A stretch of DNA of 64,000 nt from Shimia isoporae. Its GTDB lineage: Bacteria; Pseudomonadota; Alphaproteobacteria; Rhodobacterales; Rhodobacteraceae. Shown here in pieces: positions 28,367-36,845 of this stretch (position 1 is its first letter; each line of letters begins with the position of its first letter). The DNA is taken from contig NZ_SMGR01000001.1 in assembly GCF_004346865.1 (NCBI RefSeq), positions 1,302,001-1,366,000 of the forward strand, read 5' to 3'. Below the pieces are notes generated by a model. That model ran no database searches and was not told the origin of the DNA. It saw only the letters and a program-made list of their open reading frames with translations. The translations under genes were made by a program, and so were the position numbers.

Positions 28367-29202
28367 TCAAGATTATTCTGGCAGGGATGTTTGGCAGCAT
28401 CATGGTCTACTTGTTTGCCACAGCGCCGGCACCACTGCCGGACAGGTCTGTAACAGCGATTGATGATTGTCAGTTTGAGGTCCAATCACTGTTTGACGGA
28501 GTAAACGCCATCAACGATGCAGCACGATCCATATACACGAAACGTGTTGTAGGTGGCGGAAAGCTAGCGGGACTCGCATTCGGCGAAGACTGGCAGGAAC
28601 CAACCGTTGAAAAGGGGCCTTTGCCGGCTCTGTTTCTGCGGTTGACTGCAGCGCGCTTGGAAACCAAGCCCCCGCCACTTGGCCTTTATCTTGGATCAGA
28701 TGCCCCCATCAATAAATCCAATTTGTTTACGCCGGAGCAACTGGTCAGTTTTGAAGAAGTTAAAACCAAGCGGACGCCTGTTTTCTTACTTTCGGCTGTT
28801 GCCGGGAATGTGGGTATGTATCCGGATGTCGCAGGGGTGGCGCCATGTGTGGACTGCCACAACGATCACGAAGACAGCCCGAAAACAGACTGGAAGTTGG
28901 GCGATGTCATGGGCGCGACGACATGGACCTATCCAGATAAAACTTTGAATCTTAATAGTTATTTCAGCGCGCTAGAGGCTACATTTGTAAGCGTTCAGGA
29001 GGCGTATCAACTATATTTGGACAAGACCACGGGGTTCGAACTGCCGGTTGGTGTTGGAGAGAACTGGCCAAAAGAAGGGCGGCGCACTTTGCCTGATGCA
29101 GATGTTTTCCTGGCGGAGGTCAGGGCAGCTGCGGCGGCGCAACTTGTTGAGGCGATGTTGCCTGTTGATGGATTGGGGGATGTCGGAAAATGCGCCTCAT
29201 AG
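28363..29202 (+). CDS. Tll0287-like (DUF3365) monohaem protein
   Basis: The 279-aa protein has an N-terminal membrane anchor (about residues 3-20) and a periplasmic domain with one CxxCH at 162-166 inside CVDCHNDHEDSPKTDWKLGD. That motif, and the surrounding layout, match Tll0287-like haem domains, which adopt a PAS-like fold and are often found in sensor proteins. Here the domain stands alone, not fused to a kinase or cyclase. The ATG overlaps the pentahaem gene stop (ATGA). Role inferred as haem-based redox carrier or sensor subunit. Confidence 0.78.
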   Translation: MIKIILAGMFGSIMVYLFATAPAPLPDRSVTAIDDCQFEVQSLFDGVNAINDAARSIYTKRVVGGGKLAGLAFGEDWQEPTVEKGPLPALFLRLTAARLETKPPPLGLYLGSDAPINKSNLFTPEQLVSFEEVKTKRTPVFLLSAVAGNVGMYPDVAGVAPCVDCHNDHEDSPKTDWKLGDVMGATTWTYPDKTLNLNSYFSALEATFVSVQEAYQLYLDKTTGFELPVGVGENWPKEGRRTLPDADVFLAEVRAAAAAQLVEAMLPVDGLGDVGKCAS

Positions 29203-29681
29203 TGAACACCGCGCGCCGCGCGCCCTACGCATTTCTGATCCTTATGGCACTGTCATTGGCGGCGGTCGTTATTTCTCGGGAGTGGCAGACCAATGTGTTG
29301 TCGGCATTGGGTGGCTTCGAATTTCAAGTGGTGACGGGGGCGTTACTGGTCACTGGATATGGCTACCAATGGCTCTTGTTTTTCAAGCGCGTAACGCGAG
29401 ATTCATCACGGGCCCGCGAAGTGCTGAAAAGCCACCGCTGGGTCGGCGTGGGCATGACCTATGTATTCGCCTTGCATGCAGTGAGGTTCGGCCATGTTTG
29501 GATGACCACGTTGAGCGTTGTGTTTTTCTTGGTCGCGTTTACGGCCGTGCTCAATCGTGATGTTCTGCGGTACCGGCAAAATTGGATCTATTTGATCTGG
29601 CTTGCGTTACACATCGGGTTTTCTGCGATGTTGGTGCCGCTCATCGGACTGCACATCTGGGTCGCGCTGGCATTTCAATAG
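29190..29681 (+). CDS. Small histidine-rich membrane protein, cytochrome b-like
   Basis: A 163-aa protein with five or six hydrophobic segments (about 13-29, 46-65, 86-101, 104-121, 132-148 and 150-162). Histidines 82, 96, 102, 141 and 155 lie in or at the ends of helices, and pairs such as 96/155 or 82/141 could bind haem b, as in cytochrome b561 or ferric-reductase-like proteins. It overlaps the DUF3365 gene by 13 bases. I infer a quinol- or haem-linked membrane subunit for the two c-type proteins; no family is certain. Confidence 0.6.
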   Translation: MRLIVNTARRAPYAFLILMALSLAAVVISREWQTNVLSALGGFEFQVVTGALLVTGYGYQWLLFFKRVTRDSSRAREVLKSHRWVGVGMTYVFALHAVRFGHVWMTTLSVVFFLVAFTAVLNRDVLRYRQNWIYLIWLALHIGFSAMLVPLIGLHIWVALAFQ

Positions 29682-30097
29682 GAAGTGTGGTCGCAATCGG
29701 AAAGGGGAACCCATCGGTACCGTTCCTTACCATCTACCGAGCTCAGTCGAAACACGCAGATGGATTCAAGCGTGCTGGCGGCGATTGCCAGACTTTGCGT
29801 TGAAACCGTCCGGGAATTTCCGTCAGGAAGTTCGAAAGTCGCATAAACACGAGCCTGCCCGGTATCGGACGCGTGCTGATAAATGAACTGCACCGGTACC
29901 AAAAGTTTGTTTTGTGCTTTGTAGTGCGTCGGTTCATAGAGTGCGATGAAGGCGACACCACCGGCTATAAGAATTAGCGCGGAAAAAATGAGGCCAGAAA
30001 AGCGATAGTAGAAGATATACAAGCGGTCCGCTTTCGCGCGGCCAAAATACCTGAGCAATACCGCATGCACATTATCCGACAGCAAGCGCGGGATCAT
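29675..30097 (-). CDS. Membrane protein of unknown function, 140 aa
   Basis: One membrane segment at about residues 33-53 (FSGLIFSALILIAGGVAFIALY), then an outside domain of about 85 residues (KLLVPVQFIYQHASDTGQAR) that looks beta-rich, with two cysteines near the C-terminus. No family recognised. It overlaps the upstream tetR gene by 4 bases (ATGA), so it is cotranscribed with it, and its stop region overlaps the stop of the convergent cytochrome b-like gene by 7 bases. Confidence 0.65.
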   Translation of the reverse strand: MIPRLLSDNVHAVLLRYFGRAKADRLYIFYYRFSGLIFSALILIAGGVAFIALYEPTHYKAQNKLLVPVQFIYQHASDTGQARVYATFELPDGNSRTVSTQSLAIAASTLESICVFRLSSVDGKERYRWVPLSDCDHTSY

Positions 30098-30711
30098 CTG
30101 TCATTGCCAATAAGACCTAACCCACGGAGGTAAACGCCGATGCCGCTTTCAAGCAGGTCCTCGGGCGCGAATGGGCTTTGCGTGCCGGGCGAATTGCGGG
30201 CGTAGAGTTCAACAACGCCGTGGCTCATAGCCCAGATGTGTGCAGAAAACATGGACGCGGGCGGTCGTTTCTCCGGGGGGATGTGTTGCGAAAGATCACC
30301 TGCAGCCTGTTCCATAACACCGCGAGCGCGGGCGGCGACAGCGGCCAGTTCCGGTGTCCGGTTCACAGAAATTCCGCTTTCGAACATGGCAATGTAATGG
30401 CCAGGATATTTCCTCGCAAACGCGAGGTAAGCGCGACCGGTGGCCTCGAAAGAAGCGAGCGCAGAAGGTTGGCCCTTTTCGTAGGCATATTGCATGACGT
30501 CGGCGAAGATTTCATAACCTTGGCGTGCGGCCTCGGCGATAAGGTCGTCGCGCCCCTCGAAATGCCGGTAAACCGCTGCGGGTGTTACGCCCGCAGTTTT
30601 TGCCGCCTCGGACAAGGTGAAACCCGACGGTCCCTTGGCCTCGATCAGACTGAGAGCAGCTTCGACCAGCGCCTGACGCAGGTTGCCGTGATGATAGCCG
30701 CGCTTACCCAT
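30094..30711 (-). CDS. TetR/AcrR family regulator
   Basis: The 205-aa protein starts [20 protein letters not shown], with the TetR helix-turn-helix at about residues 30-50 ([26 protein letters not shown]). The C-terminal part carries [19 protein letters not shown], as in the WHG-type TetR ligand domain. ATG at 30711 is preferred to an earlier one at 30786 because it matches the family start; it overlaps the ppk2 stop by 8 bases. Ligand unknown; it may control its own operon. Confidence 0.85.
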   Translation of the reverse strand: MGKRGYHHGNLRQALVEAALSLIEAKGPSGFTLSEAAKTAGVTPAAVYRHFEGRDDLIAEAARQGYEIFADVMQYAYEKGQPSALASFEATGRAYLAFARKYPGHYIAMFESGISVNRTPELAAVAARARGVMEQAAGDLSQHIPPEKRPPASMFSAHIWAMSHGVVELYARNSPGTQSPFAPEDLLESGIGVYLRGLGLIGNDR

Positions 30712-31573
30712 TCCAGATGTCTGGGCCTCCACAGACCGCTGTGTCGATTTTCCCAATGGCTTCAACGTCTTTGCGATCATAGTCAAGGCTATGCAGCACG
30801 GTGCGGATTGCGTTTAGACGCGCCCGGCGTTTGTCGTCGGAGCGCACGATTGTCCAAGGTGCTATGTCACTATGGGTCCGGTCGAGGGTTTCGCGAATGG
30901 CTTCGGAATAGGCGTCCCAGCGTCTAAGTCCTTCCACGTCGATCCAGCTGAGTTTCCATTGTTTAAGCGGGTCGTTTTCACGTGACAAGAAGCGCCTGAG
31001 TTGTTCCGCGCGCCCGACATTGAGCCAGAATTTGAAGAAGTGGATCCCTTCTTCGACGAGGGTGTTTTCCAAGGGCCCGACTTGATTAAAAAATTTTGAC
31101 CGTTGGTCATCGTCGCAAAACCCGAAGACCTTCTCAACGACGCCGCGGTTGTACCAGCTGCGATCGTAGAAAACGATTTCTCCGCCGGATGGCAGATGAT
31201 CGATGTATCGCTGGAAGTACCATTGGGTGCTTTCGTCCTCTGTCGGTTTGGATAATGCGACCACGCGTGCACCACGGGGGTTCAGATTTTCGCGGAACCG
31301 CTTGATTGTACCCCCTTTGCCTGCGGCGTCTCTGCCTTCGAAAACCATCGCAATGCGCTGTCCGGTTTCCTTGACCCAATGCTGCATCTTGACCAGTTCG
31401 ATTTGGAGGGCAGCGATGTCGGACTCGTAGGATTTTCCCCCAAGCCGCGAAGAATGGGGGTAGGTTTCGCTCAGGATATCTTTTTTGCCGCCTTTGCGGA
31501 TTGCGTCCCGCACGTCGGCAGGTGCTTCATTCTCGAAATAGCCGCTTATAGCGCCGTCGAATGGCAAGTCCAT
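30704..31573 (-). CDS. ppk2: Polyphosphate kinase 2
   Basis: PPK2 enzymes use polyphosphate to phosphorylate nucleoside diphosphates or make polyphosphate from them. The 289-aa single-domain protein has Walker [13 protein letters not shown] (residues 79-90), the catalytic Asp82, Walker [13 protein letters not shown] with Asp137, and the lid region [14 protein letters not shown]. The length and motifs fit class I PPK2. It is first of an overlapping ppk2-tetR-membrane protein unit on the minus strand. Confidence 0.93.
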   Translation of the reverse strand: MDLPFDGAISGYFENEAPADVRDAIRKGGKKDILSETYPHSSRLGGKSYESDIAALQIELVKMQHWVKETGQRIAMVFEGRDAAGKGGTIKRFRENLNPRGARVVALSKPTEDESTQWYFQRYIDHLPSGGEIVFYDRSWYNRGVVEKVFGFCDDDQRSKFFNQVGPLENTLVEEGIHFFKFWLNVGRAEQLRRFLSRENDPLKQWKLSWIDVEGLRRWDAYSEAIRETLDRTHSDIAPWTIVRSDDKRRARLNAIRTVLHSLDYDRKDVEAIGKIDTAVCGGPDIWNG

Positions 31574-31614
31574 GAAACCTCTCCTGTTTTTGCCAATATG
31601 GCCTTCAAGACAGA

Positions 31615-32574
31615 TTAGCGCAATCCGGCGCGGACTGCTGCCCTGTCGATTGCGGCGATCACATCTTCTGGGTTGGTATGGTGCGGCATGTGTCCGATGC
31701 CCTCCAATGCGACGAGGTTCGCACCCGGAATGTCTTCCACCATTCGCGTCGAATGCACATTGATCCCGACAGTGGTGTCTTTGTCCCCATGGACGATTTC
31801 GACAGGCAATGTGAGATTTTTGTATTGCGGTGCAAGCGCTGCCAATTGAGGGCGAAGCTCGTGCCGTTGCTGGGCGTTGGCCAGCAGTGAAGAGGGGCGC
31901 AACACCAATGGCACACCGACATACGCCGCATACCCGTCAGGCGCGGGTTGAGGGGCAAAGATTCCAGCAATGGAGTCCGCGACGTAGTCTTCGCTGGCCC
32001 ACGCGGAAATCAGGCGTGCCACGACAGGGCCTTTCCACGGGTCGGCCAACCGGGCATAGAAGCCGCTAAAGCCGCCCTCCCATGGGTAGGTCGCACCCGC
32101 GATCGAAACCGCAGCGGCGATGTTGTCCGGATGATTGACAGCCCAAGCCATTGTCACGGCACCACCGAAGCTTTGCCCCGCAACTATCGGATTTAAAACA
32201 CCAATATTTGCCGACGCTTTTGAAAGTAAAGCCGCTTGATCCGAGATCGTCACGCCATTTGGTGCGAGAGCCGGTGTGTGTCCCAGACCGGGTCGGTCAA
32301 AGACAACAACACGATAATCTGAGGCCAGACGTCGCGCCAGGTCGAAGGTGAAATCACGGGTATTTCCGGACGCCCCGTGTAAGAGAACGACCGCTGGCCT
32401 GTCCGCTGCACCCATCGAAACATAGTGGACGGGATGTCCGTCAACTTCCGTGAATTCGCCATCGGGGGGAAAATCGCTTTTGGCTGTGGCCTTGCGCTGT
32501 TCGACTTTCCAGAGTGTTGCAACAACACTCGCAATCAACAGGGTCAAAAGTGATAACCCGATCCATTTCAACAT
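31615..32574 (-). CDS. Alpha/beta hydrolase, membrane-anchored
   Basis: The 319-aa protein begins with a hydrophobic anchor ([21 protein letters not shown]), then the hydrolase core: oxyanion segment [12 protein letters not shown], nucleophile elbow [10 protein letters not shown] (Ser), acid near HGDKDTTVG and His in [11 protein letters not shown]. This is the usual Ser-Asp-His set. The substrate is unknown. ATG at 32574 is chosen over one 24 bases upstream because it begins at the hydrophobic segment. Confidence 0.85.
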   Translation of the reverse strand: MLKWIGLSLLTLLIASVVATLWKVEQRKATAKSDFPPDGEFTEVDGHPVHYVSMGAADRPAVVLLHGASGNTRDFTFDLARRLASDYRVVVFDRPGLGHTPALAPNGVTISDQAALLSKASANIGVLNPIVAGQSFGGAVTMAWAVNHPDNIAAAVSIAGATYPWEGGFSGFYARLADPWKGPVVARLISAWASEDYVADSIAGIFAPQPAPDGYAAYVGVPLVLRPSSLLANAQQRHELRPQLAALAPQYKNLTLPVEIVHGDKDTTVGINVHSTRMVEDIPGANLVALEGIGHMPHHTNPEDVIAAIDRAAVRAGLR

Positions 32575-32660
32575 CTTCGTCTCCCAACCGATTTTCACAA
32601 CTATTCTGTGTGATCCTACGGTCGGGCAACGGTTTTCGATGTTTTGACGTGACGTGAGGG

Positions 32661-33617
32661 TCAGTCTTCGTCGTGTGCGCGCAAATCGGTGGTTTCGTAA
32701 CCGATGCGGGACATATCAAATGGTGTCGTTTGATAGATCTCCGAAATCCAGTTGCCATAAAGCAGATGCGCGTGGCTGCGCCAGCGATTTTGCGGCGGGT
32801 TGGATGGGTCGTCGTCCGGATAGTAGTTTGTCGGCACGTTGATGGGTGTGCCTTCGGCAACGTCGCGGTCGTATTCCTGCTTCAGCGTATCAGAATCGTA
32901 CTCGAAGTGATTGAAAATAAAAAGAGATCTGGTTTCCGGGTGCTCTACAAGACAAGGGCCGACGTCTTCACTCGACAGCAATGTGCGCAATTGCGGAACC
33001 GCGTCGATTTCCTCTTGGCGCATCTCCGTCCAGCGGCTCACGGGAATGACGCAATCGTCTGAAAAACCACGCAAAAACGGCGATGCATGCGCCAGATTCC
33101 GGTGCCGGAAACAGCCAAAAGCCTTGTGGTCCAGGATGTGTTTTTTGACGCCATGGAAATAGTTGATCATCGCCATGCCCCCCCAACAGACGCCAAACGT
33201 GGAGTGAACATTGGTGCGTGTCCAATCGAAGACATCGCAAAGTTCTTCCCAATAGGTCACGTCCTCAAACTGGAGGTGTTCGATCGGCGCACCCGTAATG
33301 ATAAGGCCATCGAACTTTTCGCCGGACGCCTTAACGTCCTGAAAGGGGCGATAGAACTCCGCCATGTGTTCGGCTGCGGTGTTGCGCGTTTTGTGTTCGC
33401 TCATGCGGATCAGCGACAATTCGATTTGCAGCGGGGTGGCACCGATCAAACGCGCAAACTGGTTCTCAGTCTGGATTTTCTTTGGCATCAGGTTCAGAAG
33501 CCCGATGCGCAGGGGGCGGATGTCCTGACGGGCCGCTTGATCCTCGGCCATGACCATTACGCCTTCGTGCGTGAGCACGTCAAAGGCGGGCAGGTCTGAC
33601 GGGATCTTGATAGGCAT
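32661..33617 (-). CDS. metA: Homoserine O-acyltransferase MetA, probably acetyl-CoA-using
   Basis: Activates homoserine for methionine synthesis. The 318-aa protein has the MetA start [27 protein letters not shown], nucleophile Cys in FGVCWGGMA and catalytic FNHFEYD. In [13 protein letters not shown] a Glu (residue 113) holds the position that decides the acyl donor: Glu there gives acetyl-CoA use in Bacillus cereus MetA, and Gly gives succinyl-CoA use in E. coli. An acetyltransferase is therefore more likely than the succinyltransferase the name suggests. Confidence 0.93.
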   Translation of the reverse strand: MPIKIPSDLPAFDVLTHEGVMVMAEDQAARQDIRPLRIGLLNLMPKKIQTENQFARLIGATPLQIELSLIRMSEHKTRNTAAEHMAEFYRPFQDVKASGEKFDGLIITGAPIEHLQFEDVTYWEELCDVFDWTRTNVHSTFGVCWGGMAMINYFHGVKKHILDHKAFGCFRHRNLAHASPFLRGFSDDCVIPVSRWTEMRQEEIDAVPQLRTLLSSEDVGPCLVEHPETRSLFIFNHFEYDSDTLKQEYDRDVAEGTPINVPTNYYPDDDPSNPPQNRWRSHAHLLYGNWISEIYQTTPFDMSRIGYETTDLRAHDED

Positions 33618-33673
33618 GGCTCAGGGTTCCTTCGGGTAGTTCGTTGTCGGCGTGAGGGCCATAGTTAGGCGCT

Positions 33674-34534
33674 TCAAGTCGTGGCCTCAAGGGTTTGGGA
33701 GATCAACGCAACAAAGTCGTCATCTGTTTCGACGCGCGCAACATCTTCGGCAGAGACCGTGATGCCTTGTTTTGCCATGGCGGCGTAACGTGGTTGGCGA
33801 TGCGCGAGTGCACGGGCATACGTCCACCGTACAAATGCGTCGGGGTCGACCTTGTCTTCTGAATCACCGGTTTCAGCCAGATACTCATTCCAAGCGGCCA
33901 AAAGGAATTCTGGCTGGTAACACATAGGTTTAGGTGCACGATCAAATCGGCGGACGAGTTCTTCGGTATGGGCCTCGTTGCCTTTGATCCAAACCATGAG
34001 AGTGCTGTTCGCGAGTAGCGACAAAACTGGATCGGATGGATCGTCGGGATTTACAACTTCACATATGGAGCCGCCCGTGTCGCATACAAAATGGTCGTAA
34101 CCATAGAGGTCGTGCGCGCGGTCGATAAAGGATTTGGTATCCAGCAGAGCGGCGATTTCCGCCGCCGTATGCTGGTCCTGACGGCGCTGGTACTCCGCAA
34201 ACGGCAAGCCGCCTTTTGCGGCGTCCCCCGGTTTGCCGAGATAGGTGCTGAGTGGGGCGAGGTTGTTGAAGGTGATGTTGGAGCCGATATAGATGCTGTC
34301 GCTCATCAAAAGTTCACGAAGGAAGGGCACCTTCATCGCTTCGCGCTTGGCGTTATCGGTGATGTGCTCGCCCATGTAGCGGGTGCCGATACGGTAATCC
34401 ACTGAATAGTGAAACCAGTCGCCGCTGGCGCGTAACGCATTGGATATGTGCGTTTTTCCAAGGCCGGACATTCCGAACAGAAGCACTTTTTTCTGAGTGG
34501 CGTCGCGCCAGTCCTGCGCGCTTTGATAGATCAT
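33674..34534 (-). CDS. P-loop ATPase/kinase-like protein of unknown function
   Basis: A 286-aa cytoplasmic protein with Walker A FGMSGLGKTHISNAL near residue 20, SVDYRIGTRYM shortly after, and HFVCDTGGSICEVVN around residue 150, a candidate Walker B or substrate segment. The layout resembles small kinases or chaperone-type P-loop NTPases, but no named family fits. ATG at 34534 puts the P-loop close to the N-terminus, as usual; an earlier in-frame start at 34591 lacks support. Flanked by metA and a nuclease gene, neither of which explains it. Confidence 0.7.
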   Translation of the reverse strand: MIYQSAQDWRDATQKKVLLFGMSGLGKTHISNALRASGDWFHYSVDYRIGTRYMGEHITDNAKREAMKVPFLRELLMSDSIYIGSNITFNNLAPLSTYLGKPGDAAKGGLPFAEYQRRQDQHTAAEIAALLDTKSFIDRAHDLYGYDHFVCDTGGSICEVVNPDDPSDPVLSLLANSTLMVWIKGNEAHTEELVRRFDRAPKPMCYQPEFLLAAWNEYLAETGDSEDKVDPDAFVRWTYARALAHRQPRYAAMAKQGITVSAEDVARVETDDDFVALISQTLEATT

Positions 34535-34649
34535 GTCAGCGGTCCCTAACTCGTTCCCAAAGGTGGTAACGGGCGGGGGGAGGCGGGTCAAATGCTATTG
34601 AAATGTGCGTGCTGCAAAGCGTCGGTATTGCGACTGCAAAACGTCGGTA

Positions 34650-35324
34650 TCAGCTTTTGGATTTGCGCCAACCTGCTGCCCGCGCTTCCGCCTCGGAGCA
34701 AAACCATCGTTGACCTTTTGAGGTATTGACCGTTGTGCGATCGTACCATTTACCGCCCGGAACGTGGTAGATGCGATCACCTTTGCTATTGATATTGCCT
34801 TTGATATTGCAATTCGCGGGTTTGGTTTTAGGCGGCAACCGCGTACCGCGGCGCCAGTCTTCGGGCGCGACAAAGCTGCCTTGCCAGATTCCGCGTTTCG
34901 CGCGTCTTGCGGCCCGTTCTTCTCGTACGTAGTCGTCTGAAAAGCGCGTGTAGGCAATCGCCCAACCTTCGCGGACCAACCAGGCATTCAGAGTCTTGCC
35001 GTTTTGCTCGCAAATCGCGATCCAACGACCGTAGCGGTCCTGATCGATCAAGTTGCAGGACACAGGACGACGTCCGATTTTGTCGGAGAGAGCAAAGGCA
35101 GCTTCTTTGCCGCAACGCCATGGATCATTGTTTGCATCGTGACAGAGTTGGCCGCTTTCCGGAGCGTCGATGCCGTGTAATCTTAGACGTTGCCCGCGAA
35201 TTTCGATGGTGTCGCCATCAATGACGCTGGCCGTGCCCTTCAAAACAGGGCGATCCAGTGCAGTCGCGGGAAAGCCGGTCAAGGCGGCAAGGCATAGGCC
35301 TGTGAAGAGGCGAACCAATTTCAC
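34650..35324 (-). CDS. Secreted thermonuclease-like protein (SNase domain)
   Basis: The 224-aa protein has a signal peptide (LVRLFTGLCLAALTGFPATA) and a staphylococcal nuclease domain: ASVIDGDTIEIRGQRLRLHGIDAPES, QDRYGRWIA, NAWLVREGWAIAYTRFS, with catalytic Asp, Arg and Glu/Arg in the usual places. A C-terminal domain of about 55 residues (NINSKGDRIYHVPGGKWYD, then RWFCSEAEARAAGW) follows, as in many secreted nuclease-associated proteins. I chose GTG at 35324 because it begins at the signal peptide. Export to periplasm or medium is expected. Confidence 0.86.
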   Translation of the reverse strand: MKLVRLFTGLCLAALTGFPATALDRPVLKGTASVIDGDTIEIRGQRLRLHGIDAPESGQLCHDANNDPWRCGKEAAFALSDKIGRRPVSCNLIDQDRYGRWIAICEQNGKTLNAWLVREGWAIAYTRFSDDYVREERAARRAKRGIWQGSFVAPEDWRRGTRLPPKTKPANCNIKGNINSKGDRIYHVPGGKWYDRTTVNTSKGQRWFCSEAEARAAGWRKSKS

Positions 35325-35434
35325 GTCAAATACTCCATCGCGCAAGAACCGCAAAAAAACGGAACGCGCAGGCAATCGGTAGATTTCGAAACGCCGGAGA
35401 GTGAGGCCGGCCTTTGCCTTATGGAGCGGAGGAG

Positions 35435-35459
35435 GGGAGAGCGCAATCGGCGCTCTCCC
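35435..35459 (-). terminator. Stem-loop downstream of the first FadL-like gene
   Basis: GGGAGAGCGC at 35435-35444 and GCGCTCTCCC at 35450-35459 form a 10-base-pair stem with a 5-base loop, beginning 8 bases past the porin stop on the minus strand. No T-run follows, so it is a probable but unconfirmed terminator. Confidence 0.55.
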
Positions 35460-35466
35460 GATCGGC

Positions 35467-36546
35467 TTAATTCAGCGCATAGGTGACTTGAATGCCCGCA
35501 GCCCATGCGTTGTTGTCTTCGAAAATTGCGCCGGCATTGGTTACCGCGTCGCCCATCAGGATACGACGAATTCCGAAGGAGATTTGCGCTTTGTCGACCG
35601 TGTAAGTGCCGCCAATACCGACACTGAAGTATCCGTCGGACGGCCCAAGATCAGAGACGGTGCCGCCATTGCTTTTCTCGTAGCCGAGCGAGATCGCGCC
35701 GGAAAACGCGTCGGAAAAACGATGGCCGACACCGAGGTTGTAGGTGATCGAGTCGTTTGCGAAGGATACGATTGTGCCGCCTAGGTAATTTGGCGAGCTC
35801 AGGGAGAACTCGCTCCAGTCCACCCAGCGTACCGAGCCGAAAACCAGAGTGTTGGCTGCGACGCCGGTCTGAAAGTCCAGATTGAGCGACTGCGGTGTTT
35901 CGATTTCGCTGATGTGAGTGCCTGTTGCGCCACCTTCATTGAGCGTCAGCGACTGTTTGATCGCGGAGTTATATGTCAGCGAGATTCGCGCCGCGATTTC
36001 GGGCTTTTCCCACGCCGCACCGACAAGATAGCCGAGATCTGTCGCCTTGTCGGAGTTCATTGTGTAGGCCAATGCGGGGATATCGACCTCTGCCTGTGCA
36101 CGCTGGACACGCAGACCACCGTAAAGGCTAAAGCCGGTATCAAACTTGTGGCGCAGGATCGCAGTCAGTGCTTGTGTGGACGCATCCGCTCGTAGCTGGT
36201 CAGGAAGGCCGATTCCCGGGATGGCAGGCACGCTGAGCGGATATGTCGGGGCATACTCTACGTGCGCACCAAAGGGTTGGTCGTAGATCAGCGCGAAGTC
36301 CAGAGTGTCGGAGAGAGCTGTTTTGAAGCCCAGTTGGGGCAAGCCATAGCCTTTGCCGATGTCGCCGGAATCAATGCCGAAGTACGTTCCAGACAGACTC
36401 GGGTCAGCATAAGAATAGGCGAATTGCAGGACCTGACCTTCTTCGAAAATCAAGTTGATGCCCTGACCTGAGCGGTCAAGACCACCAGCCAAAGCTGCGC
36501 CGCTTGCCAGCGACAGAGTCGCGGCACCCAGTAGTGTATTGCGCAT
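35467..36546 (-). CDS. FadL/OmpP1-like outer membrane transporter, copy 1
   Basis: FadL proteins form 14-strand outer-membrane barrels that take up long-chain fatty acids and other hydrophobic compounds. The 359-aa protein has a signal peptide (LGAATLSLASGAALA) and mature start GGLDRSGQGINLIFEEGQVLQFAYS, then alternating barrel strands ending with aromatic-poor AGIQVTYALN. GGGAGG precedes the ATG. It is clearly a paralogue of the next upstream gene at 36846-37895; both share GGxDRSGQGxNxxFEEG and the LDFQTG...FGxVRWV block. Confidence 0.88.
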   Translation of the reverse strand: MRNTLLGAATLSLASGAALAGGLDRSGQGINLIFEEGQVLQFAYSYADPSLSGTYFGIDSGDIGKGYGLPQLGFKTALSDTLDFALIYDQPFGAHVEYAPTYPLSVPAIPGIGLPDQLRADASTQALTAILRHKFDTGFSLYGGLRVQRAQAEVDIPALAYTMNSDKATDLGYLVGAAWEKPEIAARISLTYNSAIKQSLTLNEGGATGTHISEIETPQSLNLDFQTGVAANTLVFGSVRWVDWSEFSLSSPNYLGGTIVSFANDSITYNLGVGHRFSDAFSGAISLGYEKSNGGTVSDLGPSDGYFSVGIGGTYTVDKAQISFGIRRILMGDAVTNAGAIFEDNNAWAAGIQVTYALN

Positions 36547-36798
36547 ATTTCCTCCCTGTGAGCCACATTCGGCGGCTCGGTATTTTTATTGCGTGACGGA
36601 ACATAGATTCGCAATTTTGCGTCGGGCAATATTGACTTTGGGTCAGGGTCCGGAGTGACTAAACGTAAGCGAAGAGTGTACCCGCCGCGAATTTTCATTT
36701 CAAAACAGATATTTGAACACAAATTTTGCCTTGCGGAATTTGTTGGCGCGTTTTTGCGTTCGGGATGCGCAACGGTGAAAAACTGCACTCAAAATGCA

Positions 36799-36823
36799 AA
36801 CGGCCCGCGCGAGGCGGGCCGTT
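36799..36823 (-). terminator. Terminator of the second FadL-like gene
   Basis: AACGGCCCGC at 36799-36808 pairs with GCGGGCCGTT at 36814-36823 round a short loop. On the minus strand it comes 22 bases after the stop of the gene at 36846 and is followed by TTTGCATTTT, so it fits a terminator. Confidence 0.75.
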
Positions 36824-36845
36824 CAAATCGGGAATCTGACGAGGA

